Shown here one piece after another: positions 16,255 through 25,791 of a stretch of DNA of 64,000 nt (positions within the stretch are counted from its first letter, which is position 1; each line of letters begins with the position of its first letter). The position numbers and the translations under genes are program-made. The DNA is from Lachnospiraceae bacterium MC2017 (GTDB lineage Bacteria; Bacillota; Clostridia; Lachnospirales; Lachnospiraceae). The DNA lies in NCBI GenBank assembly GCA_000701625.1, contig JNJK01000001.1, positions 264,737-328,736 on the forward strand. The letters run 5' to 3'. Under the pieces are notes generated by a model. It had not been told where the DNA came from, made no database searches, and saw only the letters and a program-made list of their open reading frames with translations.

Positions 16255-18390
16255 TTATAAGAGCATACATTGCTTCATTCCAATAAACACAGCAACCGTT
16301 TCTATTCCAAACACAACCCAACCAAGGTAATTTCGATTTGACGTAAACCCACGTTTTCCACAGCCTATTACTGCTGCTAACGGATAAAGCAATGTTATAA
16401 AATACCTAGGCTGAACACCATTAATATCACTTGAACCTACGGGTGTAAATACAAGATAAAATGCTGTAGAAATAAGTGCTGTTACCAGAATCATATTGCT
16501 AATAGCGAAAGCCTTTATTTTCCAGTTCCCAACAAGACTATCGCATTCCTTTTTATCTATGAATGCGAGGGCTATTACCATAAAAAGAATAATGCTTCCA
16601 AACGTTCGATTTTCACCCAAGTTTGCATATCTCGCAACTGCATCTCTAATATAACTAAACGATAGGACAGCTCTCATAAATCGTAACAATGTACTTATAA
16701 ATGTAGGTATATTATTTAATATAAAGTGAACCTGTTCTATTGGATTTATGCCATTTCCTCCTCTTACATCTCCCGTGGTATTTATTTCAGATAAAGACCG
16801 TACTATAAGCATTATTCCCAATAGAAGAACCGATGAAATAGCCGTCGTATAATACTTTACCTTACTTCCTATCTTCTTCCATGGCATAAGAAACGGTAAT
16901 ATTAATACCGGAAGATAAATTTGCTTGGGAACACAGGCAAGCATTAATGAAAAGCACATTATTATTTCATTTTTCATGCTTACATTTTTATCTGTGTTTT
17001 GTAATTCATAAACAAAGTACGCTACCCCAACAAACAAAAATCCATTAACCCAATAATCATAACTATAACAACATGCCAGAAATATATTTGTTGGAAACAA
17101 CGCGATAGCTGTTAAAATAAATTTTCCACTCTTTAATCTATTAATTGCTATTGCACACAATGAAGAATATACAAGCAAATTTACATATTCTCCCATTAAG
17201 AACACAAAATAAAATGGTAAATGAAACATTCTCCCAAGCGCTATTCCTATACCCGCTGGAACATGTGCTATCGATATCTCTCCTCTTGAACTATCTAATA
17301 TATCTCCATAAGAATCATTTAGCATTTGAATTCGTTCAACATTTTCATCAAATGACTTTGTGACCCATGACTTCATATTTGCACTTGTTATTAATAAATC
17401 TGTTTCTGTCTGATTCTTGATTCCAAGTGTTGACGCTGTCAATGCCCAATTATAATGTGAATCTACATCCCACATTGTTCTTCCAAATGGGCAAACTAAA
17501 ATCATAGTGGTTCCAATTATCATTACAAGAACAAAAAATATTTTTGCAGCCTTTCTTTCAAACTCATTCCGCATTGTTATAATCCAAACAAATGAGGCAA
17601 GTCCGCCAAATGCTAAAACAAATCTGCTAAAAATAAGCCTATCAAATTTAAATATGATGTTTCCGATATTCTTTCCCTTTATCAGTAGACTTAGTATTAC
17701 CAAACTATATGCAATTACTGCCAATACAGCTATTATAGCAACTACTATTACCATATTTCGCCTGGTAACATGTTTTTTTGCATAAGATAAAGCATTATCC
17801 AAATACTTCTCTTTGCTATCAATTATAAAAAACACAACCGAACATAATAATAATAGAATTTCGAAAATAACAAAGTTTACTACTCTAAAACTCCCATTTT
17901 TATAGCTAAACACAGGCTTATTTTCATGTACTTCTACACAATCTACAATTTCGTATATATTATTTGGTATTCCTAGCGCAGTAACACTCTCTACCGTTTT
18001 TAAATCTATAACGGCATAACCTGATCCACTATACGTTATAGCACTAACTATATCTGAAGGTTTTGTATAGTCATCATTTTCATACGTCCAGACATCGTAA
18101 TAACTTTTATACCCTGATTCACAAAATTTTATCACCAAATGAGGAGTGATTTCTTCTACAGAATTTAAATCTATCACCAAAAAATCTACATTATATTTCT
18201 TATTATAAACCTCTTTAATATTTGTTTTATTAATCGTTGCAACTATATCATCTGTATGGACATATTCTTTTGTCTTCTGAGGTGTATAAAAAAGTGAAGC
18301 CGCACATATTGATAGCAAAACAAATAAGAATATCATTGCAAACATTCTTTTTTTTTCAAAATACACCCTTTTATCCCTGTACACAAACAT
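16255..18390 (-). CDS. DUF2142-like polytopic membrane protein, probable GT-C glycosyltransferase
   Basis: The 711-residue protein has an N-terminal helix (about 16-35), an extracytoplasmic domain of roughly 130 residues, then about 11 more helices. GRTMWDVDSHYNWA near residue 305 supplies an acidic loop after a helix, as in GT-C enzymes. HVPAGIGIALGRMFHLP and GVQPRYFITLLYPLAA near the end match DUF2142. It probably transfers a sugar from undecaprenyl phosphate to the glycan outside the membrane, supplied by the DPM1/SMR genes just downstream. It overlaps the RgpF-like gene by 20 bases. The sugar is unknown. Confidence 0.78.
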   Translation of the reverse strand: MFVYRDKRVYFEKKRMFAMIFLFVLLSICAASLFYTPQKTKEYVHTDDIVATINKTNIKEVYNKKYNVDFLVIDLNSVEEITPHLVIKFCESGYKSYYDVWTYENDDYTKPSDIVSAITYSGSGYAVIDLKTVESVTALGIPNNIYEIVDCVEVHENKPVFSYKNGSFRVVNFVIFEILLLLCSVVFFIIDSKEKYLDNALSYAKKHVTRRNMVIVVAIIAVLAVIAYSLVILSLLIKGKNIGNIIFKFDRLIFSRFVLAFGGLASFVWIITMRNEFERKAAKIFFVLVMIIGTTMILVCPFGRTMWDVDSHYNWALTASTLGIKNQTETDLLITSANMKSWVTKSFDENVERIQMLNDSYGDILDSSRGEISIAHVPAGIGIALGRMFHLPFYFVFLMGEYVNLLVYSSLCAIAINRLKSGKFILTAIALFPTNIFLACCYSYDYWVNGFLFVGVAYFVYELQNTDKNVSMKNEIIMCFSLMLACVPKQIYLPVLILPFLMPWKKIGSKVKYYTTAISSVLLLGIMLIVRSLSEINTTGDVRGGNGINPIEQVHFILNNIPTFISTLLRFMRAVLSFSYIRDAVARYANLGENRTFGSIILFMVIALAFIDKKECDSLVGNWKIKAFAISNMILVTALISTAFYLVFTPVGSSDINGVQPRYFITLLYPLAAVIGCGKRGFTSNRNYLGWVVFGIETVAVFIGMKQCMLL

Positions 18391-20314
18391 AACTACTAAT
18401 GCCTCTCTCGTTTAACAGCTTACGTATCTCTTTGCGCATTTTTTTTCCTGTGCATATGACTACACCGGTATCTTTATCAAAATCAACTTCTGATAATTCA
18501 TATACTTTCTTTCCATTAAATTCATCCGTTTTTCTCTGTCCATCAGAAACAACGTACGCCTCAACATTCTTAAAGAAATCAGCATATCTTATCGCAAACA
18601 GCCCTGTTCCATAGACATATATTTTTGAATACTTCTTTCTAAAATCAAAGTATTTGCCCTTAAACAATTCTAATTCAATATCATCAAAAGAACCCTTTCC
18701 AAAGTCAGTATTCTCCATATAATCAGCTGCCATGGACAAAAATCGACTCATATAATTACCGTACATTTCCGCATAGCTCCTGCTTTGGATCTGACCAATA
18801 CAGAACCCTGCATCCTGCACAATATACTGCCATAATCTATCAATTTTGATTTCTGTCCACCTTTCATCCCACTTTTCAAACAGGTGTCGTAATACTTCTC
18901 CCCTAAGCCATAAACAATTTTTGGAAATCATAGGTTGTGCATCATTATCAATTACACACTTTAACTTTAATCTTTCAACGTCTTTCTTTAATTGATCTGC
19001 ATCACTAAATTCATTCCATCTAATTTTTTCAAAATTCGATGCATGGAGCAATAACGGGGGTATTAACGCTCCAAGATAATCTTTTTCCATGAAAAGCCGT
19101 ATTACTGCCCCGCAGTAATACGGACTCTTAATCAGATTTTCCGTATAATTATACAAAGTAGATTTAGAGGCTGAAATAAATTCATTTTTCCCCGACAGAT
19201 CAACATCTGACATTAAGCACAGGTATTCCCTTCCAGCATACTTCTTTAATACTTCAAGAAAACCATGCCCGATAATACATTCATATCCTTTATTCTTATA
19301 CAACTGTGCTATCGAAAGATCACCTGTACAAACCAATACATCAAATTGCTTTTTTAAATCCATTAAAGCTTCATCTACATCTTCAACTGCACTCCTATAT
19401 TGTGCAAACAGGATAATTGCTGTCTCTTCCGTTCTTATATCAACATCATCCGACTCATCTAAAATATAATTCAGACATAGAGTTCTCTGCAGCATCCGCA
19501 AATCCATTGCCCCTGCTACGCTCTTATAAATAAGACCAACATCATATTCTGTATTTTTATCTATATAATCCAACGCAAGTTGTATATTTTCCGATGTTTG
19601 CCATGAAGAAATATCTTTGCCCAATTCCTGCCGTTTCAAAAACGGAAAGTTTCGTTTCTTTATCAATTCATATTGAAATGCAGCGTACTGATTTTGATTA
19701 AATTTAGGATTCTCCGAATCATTTATATCTGTGTTTGCCATTGTAAAGTAGCTGTAACCCAAATCATGAAATGTTTTTGTAAAGCACTTCTCATGATTAT
19801 TGACAACACCACTATAATCATTGTAATAAGGCATTTCGTTCCAATACTTTTGAAATTCATCAGAATTAAACATTGATGAACGAATCGCAATAAAGAATGA
19901 CTGTATATGTTCAGCAACACTTTCTTTTACATTCTTTGAATTACCATGCTTAATTAATCCCCAAAAATCACCTTCTCTAGCCTCAGCATCAGCAAAGAAT
20001 TCCTCTATATCCGTAAATGGTCCAAAAAAAGAATCGTTGGCCATTACTAATTCATCGTATTTTTTTACCTCATCCCAACCAATAAACTTAGTCAATGCAT
20101 CCTTAAATCCACCAGCATCTAACCCGATATTTTTCCGAAAATAATACTTATCAGCAAATTTTTTTATGTGCTCTTCTCCACTTAGAACACTTTCTTCATT
20201 GCAAATAACAATTAACGTTGTGGAAATTTTTCTAAGTTCCTTCAACATATATCCCACATAATCTTCAACAACATTCTTAGGACTATACGTTAAGTAAACA
20301 ACCAATCTTTTCAT
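18371..20314 (-). CDS. RgpF-like (rhamnan synthesis F family) glycosyltransferase with C-terminal Rossmann-like domain
   Basis: Residues about 1-240 fit the rhamnan synthesis F family (LVVYLTYSPKNVVEDYV, NIGLDAGGFKDAL, ELVMANDSFFGPF, then DFWGLIKHG). Residues about 290-530 form a second region with YLCLMSDVDLSG. Residues about 555-645 are the accessory Rossmann-like domain (KIYVYGTGLFAIRYADF, VVSDGQRK, MRKEIRKLL). RgpF proteins act in rhamnose-glucose cell wall polysaccharide assembly in streptococci; the exact linkage here is not predictable. In this copy the Rossmann helix after strand 1 is less conserved. It is co-transcribed with the DUF2142 gene through a 20-base overlap. Confidence 0.82.
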   Translation of the reverse strand: MKRLVVYLTYSPKNVVEDYVGYMLKELRKISTTLIVICNEESVLSGEEHIKKFADKYYFRKNIGLDAGGFKDALTKFIGWDEVKKYDELVMANDSFFGPFTDIEEFFADAEAREGDFWGLIKHGNSKNVKESVAEHIQSFFIAIRSSMFNSDEFQKYWNEMPYYNDYSGVVNNHEKCFTKTFHDLGYSYFTMANTDINDSENPKFNQNQYAAFQYELIKKRNFPFLKRQELGKDISSWQTSENIQLALDYIDKNTEYDVGLIYKSVAGAMDLRMLQRTLCLNYILDESDDVDIRTEETAIILFAQYRSAVEDVDEALMDLKKQFDVLVCTGDLSIAQLYKNKGYECIIGHGFLEVLKKYAGREYLCLMSDVDLSGKNEFISASKSTLYNYTENLIKSPYYCGAVIRLFMEKDYLGALIPPLLLHASNFEKIRWNEFSDADQLKKDVERLKLKCVIDNDAQPMISKNCLWLRGEVLRHLFEKWDERWTEIKIDRLWQYIVQDAGFCIGQIQSRSYAEMYGNYMSRFLSMAADYMENTDFGKGSFDDIELELFKGKYFDFRKKYSKIYVYGTGLFAIRYADFFKNVEAYVVSDGQRKTDEFNGKKVYELSEVDFDKDTGVVICTGKKMRKEIRKLLNERGISSYVCVQG

Positions 20315-20346
20315 ATCAATACCTAACCAGATTTCTCTTTATTAAT

Positions 20347-21474
20347 TTATATGTCTAACAGGCATTCATTTAAAAAATCATCAATAAATAACACTGACTT
20401 TTTTCTTCCTGCCTGTATCTTCTTTAACAGCTCCTCTTTTCCATTAAGAACACATAAAATCATCAGATCATCGTTATCATCTATCTCATTCATACGTTTA
20501 ACTTGCATTCCATCCATATTTGCGGATTGATCGTATACATTTACAATATCCAGTCCTATCGACTTCAACGTATAAAAAACTCTTTTACCGACTGCACCTA
20601 ATCCATAGATAGAAATATGTTTTATATTCTTTTCATAAAGAAATGCAAGAACACTTTCTTTATGTTCTTGCACCTTTTCAAGGCGGATGTCTATATCATG
20701 ATTTAGGCTCTGTATATTAATTCTGTCCGAAATAGTCTTTACAACAATTTCTCTGTTTGCCTCACTAAGAAGATTATTTTCTACAATCACACTTCTCATT
20801 TCTTCAAGTGATTCAATATTCCGCTTCCTGTTTAATGAAGTATTGGAATCTGACTCACGATGAGTGTACAAATCTTTTTTGCATAAATTAAATTTTTTTC
20901 CAGCATCCTTCATCAAAACCCATAGAAAAGCATCATCGCAGTAACTTGTCTTTAAAATATACTTTTTCCATTCATCAGGAATGCTTGACCTGCGAAGCAT
21001 AACCTGCCCCGGAGACATAATTCCTCTTAATTGGCGCAAATAAGATATATTGTCATGAACAACATTAAAGTCTTCCTCATCGTTCATTATAAATGCATCC
21101 AGACCATATCTTCCATTACAAACCACCGCGTCAGCAGTTTGTATATGATTTACCTGTTCGGTCAGATAATTATCAGCCCACTTGTCATCCTGATCCCAGA
21201 AACAAATAAATTCACCCTTTGCGTTCTCTAATCCCTCTACCCGACTTCCATGTATTCCAATATTATCTTTATGATTTATCACAGAAACCTGTATATTTTC
21301 ATTTTCGATATTATCTAACTCTATTTTCTCTTCCGGACAATCATTTATGAATATTACTTCATATGACGAGTCATTCCCAAGCATACCAATATTTTTTTTC
21401 AGCATTTCTATTAAATCCGGTAAATACTGCCTGCCGTGAAATATTGGAATTATTATTGTTATAAGTATTTTCAA
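20347..21474 (-). CDS. GT2 family glycosyltransferase with C-terminal Rossmann-like domain
   Basis: Residues 1 to about 230 form a GT-A domain: ITIIIPIFHGRQYLPDL at the start, IFINDCPEEK in the nucleotide-binding position, NIGIHGSRVEGLENAKGEF, and FWDQDDKWAD carrying the acidic cluster. Residues about 275-370 are a shortened copy of the locus-wide Rossmann-like domain (HISIYGLGAVGKRVFYTL, VYDQSANMDG), which lacks the usual surface-helix motif. It lies 32 bases from the RgpF-like gene in the same direction. The donor and acceptor cannot be read from the sequence. Confidence 0.83.
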   Translation of the reverse strand: MKILITIIIPIFHGRQYLPDLIEMLKKNIGMLGNDSSYEVIFINDCPEEKIELDNIENENIQVSVINHKDNIGIHGSRVEGLENAKGEFICFWDQDDKWADNYLTEQVNHIQTADAVVCNGRYGLDAFIMNDEEDFNVVHDNISYLRQLRGIMSPGQVMLRRSSIPDEWKKYILKTSYCDDAFLWVLMKDAGKKFNLCKKDLYTHRESDSNTSLNRKRNIESLEEMRSVIVENNLLSEANREIVVKTISDRINIQSLNHDIDIRLEKVQEHKESVLAFLYEKNIKHISIYGLGAVGKRVFYTLKSIGLDIVNVYDQSANMDGMQVKRMNEIDDNDDLMILCVLNGKEELLKKIQAGRKKSVLFIDDFLNECLLDI

Positions 21475-21496
21475 ATCTTTATGCTCCTAAATAAAC

Positions 21497-22525
21497 TCAC
21501 ATCCAACTCATATTCCCATGATGAATCCACACGGTTTTTTCCGTCTTTTTGATTTTTCCCGTATGCTGATTCTTTCCTTGGAAACACATGGGATAAATAT
21601 TCATCTCTTTTATCTTTTGTAAGCGATTATTTATTTTATATCCATATTTTTTCAATACATTATACGAATGCGTATTACATGATGTTTTATCGATCTTTCC
21701 ATTAGTATCAACAAAGAGACGGTTATCATAATAGTCCCGTAATTCTTTAATTATCTCAGTTCCCGGTACGCAGCCAAAACCACTTCCCAAATTCATTGTC
21801 AGTGTTGCATCAACACTTGCAAAACATTCCTGATATAAAAGATCATCCGGCTTTGTTAAAAGTTCAATATCTGTATCGAGATATATTCCACCATATTTAT
21901 ACAAGACATCTAATCTCAAATAGTCAGGAACAAACCCCCATTTTTTTACATCGTACGCCTGACGCATATAGACAGACTTATTTATATCGTAATTACTCTC
22001 ATTCCATTCTATAAATTCGTAATCACTGCATATCGTCTTCCAGCTATCTATATTATTTTTTATCTCGTCCGGTTTGTCTCCGCCAAACCAGGAATAATGG
22101 ATTATCTTCGGTATTACAGGCCTGTCATACTCACGAACAATCTCAAAATCAGAAAATTCCAATTCCACATCAGCAATTTCATCTAAAGAGATCGCCTTTA
22201 TTTTATTATCACTATCAATAGCTTCCAGCTGCTGATATATTTCTTTATAATACAAACTTGCAATTACTATTATTGTATTTTCATTCCAAATCTCATAAAG
22301 CTGATCAGGAGCATATACTTGCGTAGTAATCGTTCCACTCTGAATCATACTCCCATGAATAGCAGAATTATTATCTAAAATACCGACAACATTCTCACCA
22401 CATCCCCAACTTTCAAAATACATGAGAGCTCTCTTCCCCTGTATCCCGGCTCCGAACAATATTATTCTTTTTTCTTTAATATCACTTATAAAACTATCTA
22501 ATGACAAATTTCTTATTATTTCCAT
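21497..22525 (-). CDS. GT32-type glycosyltransferase with N-terminal Rossmann-like domain
   Basis: The protein opens with the accessory domain (residues about 17-115; RIILFGAGIQGKRALMYF, GILDNNSAIHG, YYKEIYQQL). A sugar-transferase DXD domain of the GT32/Och1 type follows: IPKIIHYSWFGG near residue 138, then DYLRLDVLYKYGGIYLDTDIELL with the DTD metal site. Transferases of this family are retaining and commonly add mannose, galactose or glucose. Of the seven Rossmann copies, this one and the 5701-7008 copy keep the most complete D-N-N motif. The gene ends 23 bases before the next one starts. Confidence 0.85.
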   Translation of the reverse strand: MEIIRNLSLDSFISDIKEKRIILFGAGIQGKRALMYFESWGCGENVVGILDNNSAIHGSMIQSGTITTQVYAPDQLYEIWNENTIIVIASLYYKEIYQQLEAIDSDNKIKAISLDEIADVELEFSDFEIVREYDRPVIPKIIHYSWFGGDKPDEIKNNIDSWKTICSDYEFIEWNESNYDINKSVYMRQAYDVKKWGFVPDYLRLDVLYKYGGIYLDTDIELLTKPDDLLYQECFASVDATLTMNLGSGFGCVPGTEIIKELRDYYDNRLFVDTNGKIDKTSCNTHSYNVLKKYGYKINNRLQKIKEMNIYPMCFQGKNQHTGKIKKTEKTVWIHHGNMSWM

Positions 22526-22583
22526 GTCCTCTGCCTATGTCTACGCTCTCTCAATCCTACAGCTATGATGCTTAAATCCTCAC

Positions 22584-23828
22584 TTACTTCCTCATTAGTT
22601 CTTCTGCAAGCTTCGCTGCTCTTTCTGCTCCTCGCCCGTCACCTATATATCCCAGATCTTTATTCATCTTCTCTACCGCTGCCACATACGTGTCTTTATC
22701 AAATTCACGTATTTTATTTTCCATTTCATCATTATTCTGTGCGACAGCGAACGGGATCTCCGCAGTAATATTAGGTGTAACAATATGATTTTCTGTTATT
22801 TTACCACATTCTGTAATATCAAAGCTTAGATCCCCACGGTTCTTACGGTATTCCTCCAGATCATCCACATACAAAAATACCGGTATTCCGTTGCATCCTG
22901 CGTCAAATGCCATGCTGGAGTAATCGGTAATAAGCATATCTGATGCTGCTATTACTTCATTTGCTTCATCCCAACGGCTAACATCAATGACTCCGGGTTC
23001 TGATTTCAAAGGATTTTTACTTCGTGCCGCAAGTATCTGTGGGTGCAGCCTCTCAAACATCACCCATTTTTGACCAGTCTTTTCTTCCAGAGTTTTTAGT
23101 ACTTTTTGCTTATCAAGGGTAGTCTCTTCTTCATATACACTTCTATTGGTCTTCTGACCTTTTTCTCTGAATGTCGGAGCATACAGTACGACTTTCGTGT
23201 CATCTGATATGTTATATGCCTGTTTTACTCTATGTTTTATCTCTGACCTGTCTCCATAGAGGATGTCTTCGCGTGCCTGTCCTATGACTTTTATGGAACC
23301 GTCATACACCAATCCTTTTACAAAGTATTCCTTTGCCCATTCTGAGTCAGTAACTACATAGTCTATGAGTTCAGAGTCCTTTTTACTTACAAGATGCGCG
23401 ATCTTTGAAAATCCTTTTCCTCTCCACATACCTATATTCTTTAACCCGAGTCCTGCATGCCAGGTATTGATGTAGTACTGACCTTTACGCTTTAAGGTAC
23501 CAAGAGGCTTCCTGTAGTTATCTATCCATAGCTTTGAAGTAGACAGATAATATGCTCTGTTCCAGAGAGTTTCTTTACGTTTTTTTATATACTCAGGAAA
23601 CTGCTTTTCCATGTTGTTTACGAGCCAGTATATTTCCAGATCCGGATTTCTTCGGTGCATTTCTTCCACAATATATTTAGGATTACATGTAAATCCGCCG
23701 CGCCCTTCAAACGTCACTACCGTCACACGATTTCGATCTATTGGAAATATCCTGCAAACCCTATATGCCAGACTATAGAAAAATGCCTTTATCTTTCTAT
23801 TTTGTATATATCTGTCTTCACTAGTCAT
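22584..23828 (-). CDS. CDP-glycerol glycerophosphotransferase family protein (TagB/TagF-like)
   Basis: Enzymes of this family move glycerol-phosphate or ribitol-phosphate from CDP-alditols onto teichoic-acid or capsular acceptors. Key motifs are TWHAGLGLKNIG (catalytic His) around residue 121 and ITDYSSMAFDAG (the second motif, with the CDP-binding Ser/Asp) around residue 320. VVLYAPTFREKGQ and FERLHPQI are also family hallmarks. The start is taken at the ATG at 23828; a longer frame begins with TTG at 23855, but AGGAG fits the ATG better. It is a peripheral membrane enzyme without transmembrane helices. It supports an alditol- or glycerol-phosphate part in the glycan. Confidence 0.9.
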   Translation of the reverse strand: MTSEDRYIQNRKIKAFFYSLAYRVCRIFPIDRNRVTVVTFEGRGGFTCNPKYIVEEMHRRNPDLEIYWLVNNMEKQFPEYIKKRKETLWNRAYYLSTSKLWIDNYRKPLGTLKRKGQYYINTWHAGLGLKNIGMWRGKGFSKIAHLVSKKDSELIDYVVTDSEWAKEYFVKGLVYDGSIKVIGQAREDILYGDRSEIKHRVKQAYNISDDTKVVLYAPTFREKGQKTNRSVYEEETTLDKQKVLKTLEEKTGQKWVMFERLHPQILAARSKNPLKSEPGVIDVSRWDEANEVIAASDMLITDYSSMAFDAGCNGIPVFLYVDDLEEYRKNRGDLSFDITECGKITENHIVTPNITAEIPFAVAQNNDEMENKIREFDKDTYVAAVEKMNKDLGYIGDGRGAERAAKLAEELMRK

Positions 23829-23902
23829 TTCCTTGTCAATTCTCCTACTATACAACTTTTCTTACAAAAGCATCACAAAGACCGTTTTGATTCCGGTGAT
23901 CA

Positions 23903-25723
23903 TCAAACTTCTCTCTTCATTTTTACATACCTGTCCGGTACGTTTGTAATAATATCAGTCACTCCGTTCCTTGCAAATCTCGTCATATTTTTCTCAACAA
24001 GACGTGCCTCGACTCCCTGTACGTACAAAGGCTCCTGTCCGCCCCACACTCTAACTGCATGATCACCACCTCGGTATCGCTCCGGAACTTCTGTATCCAG
24101 TGCATAGCATGATGGATGAAGTGCCTCTGCTTTTGCTTCATCTGCACCTTTAATACAGTCGGACAATCTGCTCGCAAGCATTCCTGTCTTCGCTGTAGGT
24201 TCGAGCTCCTTCATGTGCTTTATTGATTCCATAAGGAATGATGACCATATGATATACTTTTCTACGCCATGCTTCCGAACAATACCGAGAGCTTTTTCTT
24301 CAAGCCCCGGATATCTGTAAACCGAGGTCTTGAGCTCGATATTTAACAGAAGGCCATTTTTCTCAATATATGGTTTCAATAAATCCAGCACCTCATCAAG
24401 AGTTGGTATCGTCGTGTGACTTCCGTCTCTCTTCGTGATTTTCATACTCTTTAGCTCGGACAACGTATAGTCTCTTAAGTACCCCTTGTGGTCTGTCACA
24501 CGATCCAGCGTCTCATCATGAAACACAACTACCTCACCATCTTTTGAGAGCTGTACATCTGTTTCAATCCCGTTAAGACCAGTTCCAAGTTCCGCAGCTG
24601 CCCTAAAAGCTTCAAGTGTATTTTCCGGATACTGCATGGACATTCCTCTGTGTGCCCACACCTTCACCTCAGCGAGTTCCTCCAGCTCTTCCTCAACTTT
24701 TCTGCGCCTTTCTTCATTTTCTTTTAGGAATAACTCCATGACAGAGGCTCTGGTGATCGTTTCTTTTTTCAGTACCTCTCTCTCAGCCGTAGATAACTCA
24801 TCATCTCTTGTGAGACTTCTCACATGACGCACAAATGCTTCGGCTTCATACTGCAGCCCTGAGCCTTCATAAACGGCATCGTGTGATTCATTTCGATTTG
24901 GATCCTCATATCTCACATCAAAATGCTTTGTAAGCCACCAGGGTGCCGGTCCCAAGATATATCCTTCCGTCCCGGAAATCAGTATCTGTCCCTCGCTCTT
25001 TACTCCAAGTCCGCACTTGGCTGTGGCAAATCGACCGTCTCCATAATCAAAGACCGCTTTTGTATAAAGATCCAGACCGTTTTCTGCATAGGTGGAGTAA
25101 AAATGTACCTCCTTATAATCAGTACCATACAAGCGAAATATCGGCAGCATATTATAGCTTCCAAGTTCCAAGAAGCTTCCACCGTACTTTACATCTGTGA
25201 GCTCACGGGTATTTCTTCCCTCAAGTTTTGTAAACGCAGCCTCTATATCACGCACAGCTCCTATTCGACCTGAGTGTGCTTCCATCATCATTTTCTGGAA
25301 GCCTTCACAATACCCCGTTTTCAGTGCTTCGAGAAGGATAAGGTTCTTTTCCTCTGCCAATTTATACAATTTCTCTGCATCGCTCTTTGAAAAGCTCATA
25401 GGTTTCTCACAGAGAACATGCTTGCCATTTTGAAGCGCGATTCTCGCATAATCCACATGGGTCTCATGAGGCGATGCGATATATACGGCATCGACTTCAG
25501 CCAAAAAAACAGACATATCGTCATATGCCTTATTCACCCCCTGTGCCTCTGCAAACCTTTCCGCGCTGCTCCTTCTCACGTTGTAAACTGCCGTAATCTC
25601 GAGAAAACGCACGTTTCCCATCGACTGTACAAAACGGCCTGCTATCCGTCCTGTTCCGATCACTCCCAGACGGATCTTTTTACCTGTCACTTTATCAACT
25701 ACTCTTGTAAAAAACTCCTTCAT
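23903..25723 (-). CDS. Gfo/Idh/MocA oxidoreductase fused to glycerophosphodiester phosphodiesterase
   Basis: Residues about 10-345 form a Gfo/Idh/MocA oxidoreductase (GVIGTGRIAGRF dinucleotide site, VLCEKPMS with the catalytic Lys, then GGSFLELGSY). Residues about 360-605 form a GDPD-type barrel (AHRGMSMQYPENTLEAF, IETDVQLSKDG, VVFHDETLDRVTD, LLNIELK), with both catalytic His and the metal Glu/Asp in place. The start is the ATG at 25723 with AAAGGAA; an upstream ATG at 25756 lacks support. Both halves look intact, so one chain would carry NAD(P)-dependent redox and phosphodiester cleavage. The oxidoreductase half is very close to the stand-alone protein at 39455-40483. The fusion suggests consecutive steps on a glycerophospho- or alditol-phospho compound. 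Confidence 0.88.
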   Translation of the reverse strand: MKEFFTRVVDKVTGKKIRLGVIGTGRIAGRFVQSMGNVRFLEITAVYNVRRSSAERFAEAQGVNKAYDDMSVFLAEVDAVYIASPHETHVDYARIALQNGKHVLCEKPMSFSKSDAEKLYKLAEEKNLILLEALKTGYCEGFQKMMMEAHSGRIGAVRDIEAAFTKLEGRNTRELTDVKYGGSFLELGSYNMLPIFRLYGTDYKEVHFYSTYAENGLDLYTKAVFDYGDGRFATAKCGLGVKSEGQILISGTEGYILGPAPWWLTKHFDVRYEDPNRNESHDAVYEGSGLQYEAEAFVRHVRSLTRDDELSTAEREVLKKETITRASVMELFLKENEERRRKVEEELEELAEVKVWAHRGMSMQYPENTLEAFRAAAELGTGLNGIETDVQLSKDGEVVVFHDETLDRVTDHKGYLRDYTLSELKSMKITKRDGSHTTIPTLDEVLDLLKPYIEKNGLLLNIELKTSVYRYPGLEEKALGIVRKHGVEKYIIWSSFLMESIKHMKELEPTAKTGMLASRLSDCIKGADEAKAEALHPSCYALDTEVPERYRGGDHAVRVWGGQEPLYVQGVEARLVEKNMTRFARNGVTDIITNVPDRYVKMKREV

Positions 25724-25748
25724 AACGATCGTTCCTTTGCACGGCAAC

Positions 25749-25783
25749 AGCGCCAAAAGTAGTTTTCAATTACTCTTGGCGCT
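25749..25783. repeat. Intercistronic inverted repeat
   Basis: AGCGCCAA/AGTA on one side pairs with TACT/TTGGCGCT on the other (12 of 13 bases) around a 9-base loop, between the ABC flippase gene and the oxidoreductase-GDPD gene. There is no T-run, so it is more likely an mRNA processing or stability element than a terminator. Confidence 0.5.
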
Positions 25784-25791
25784 GTATGTCC

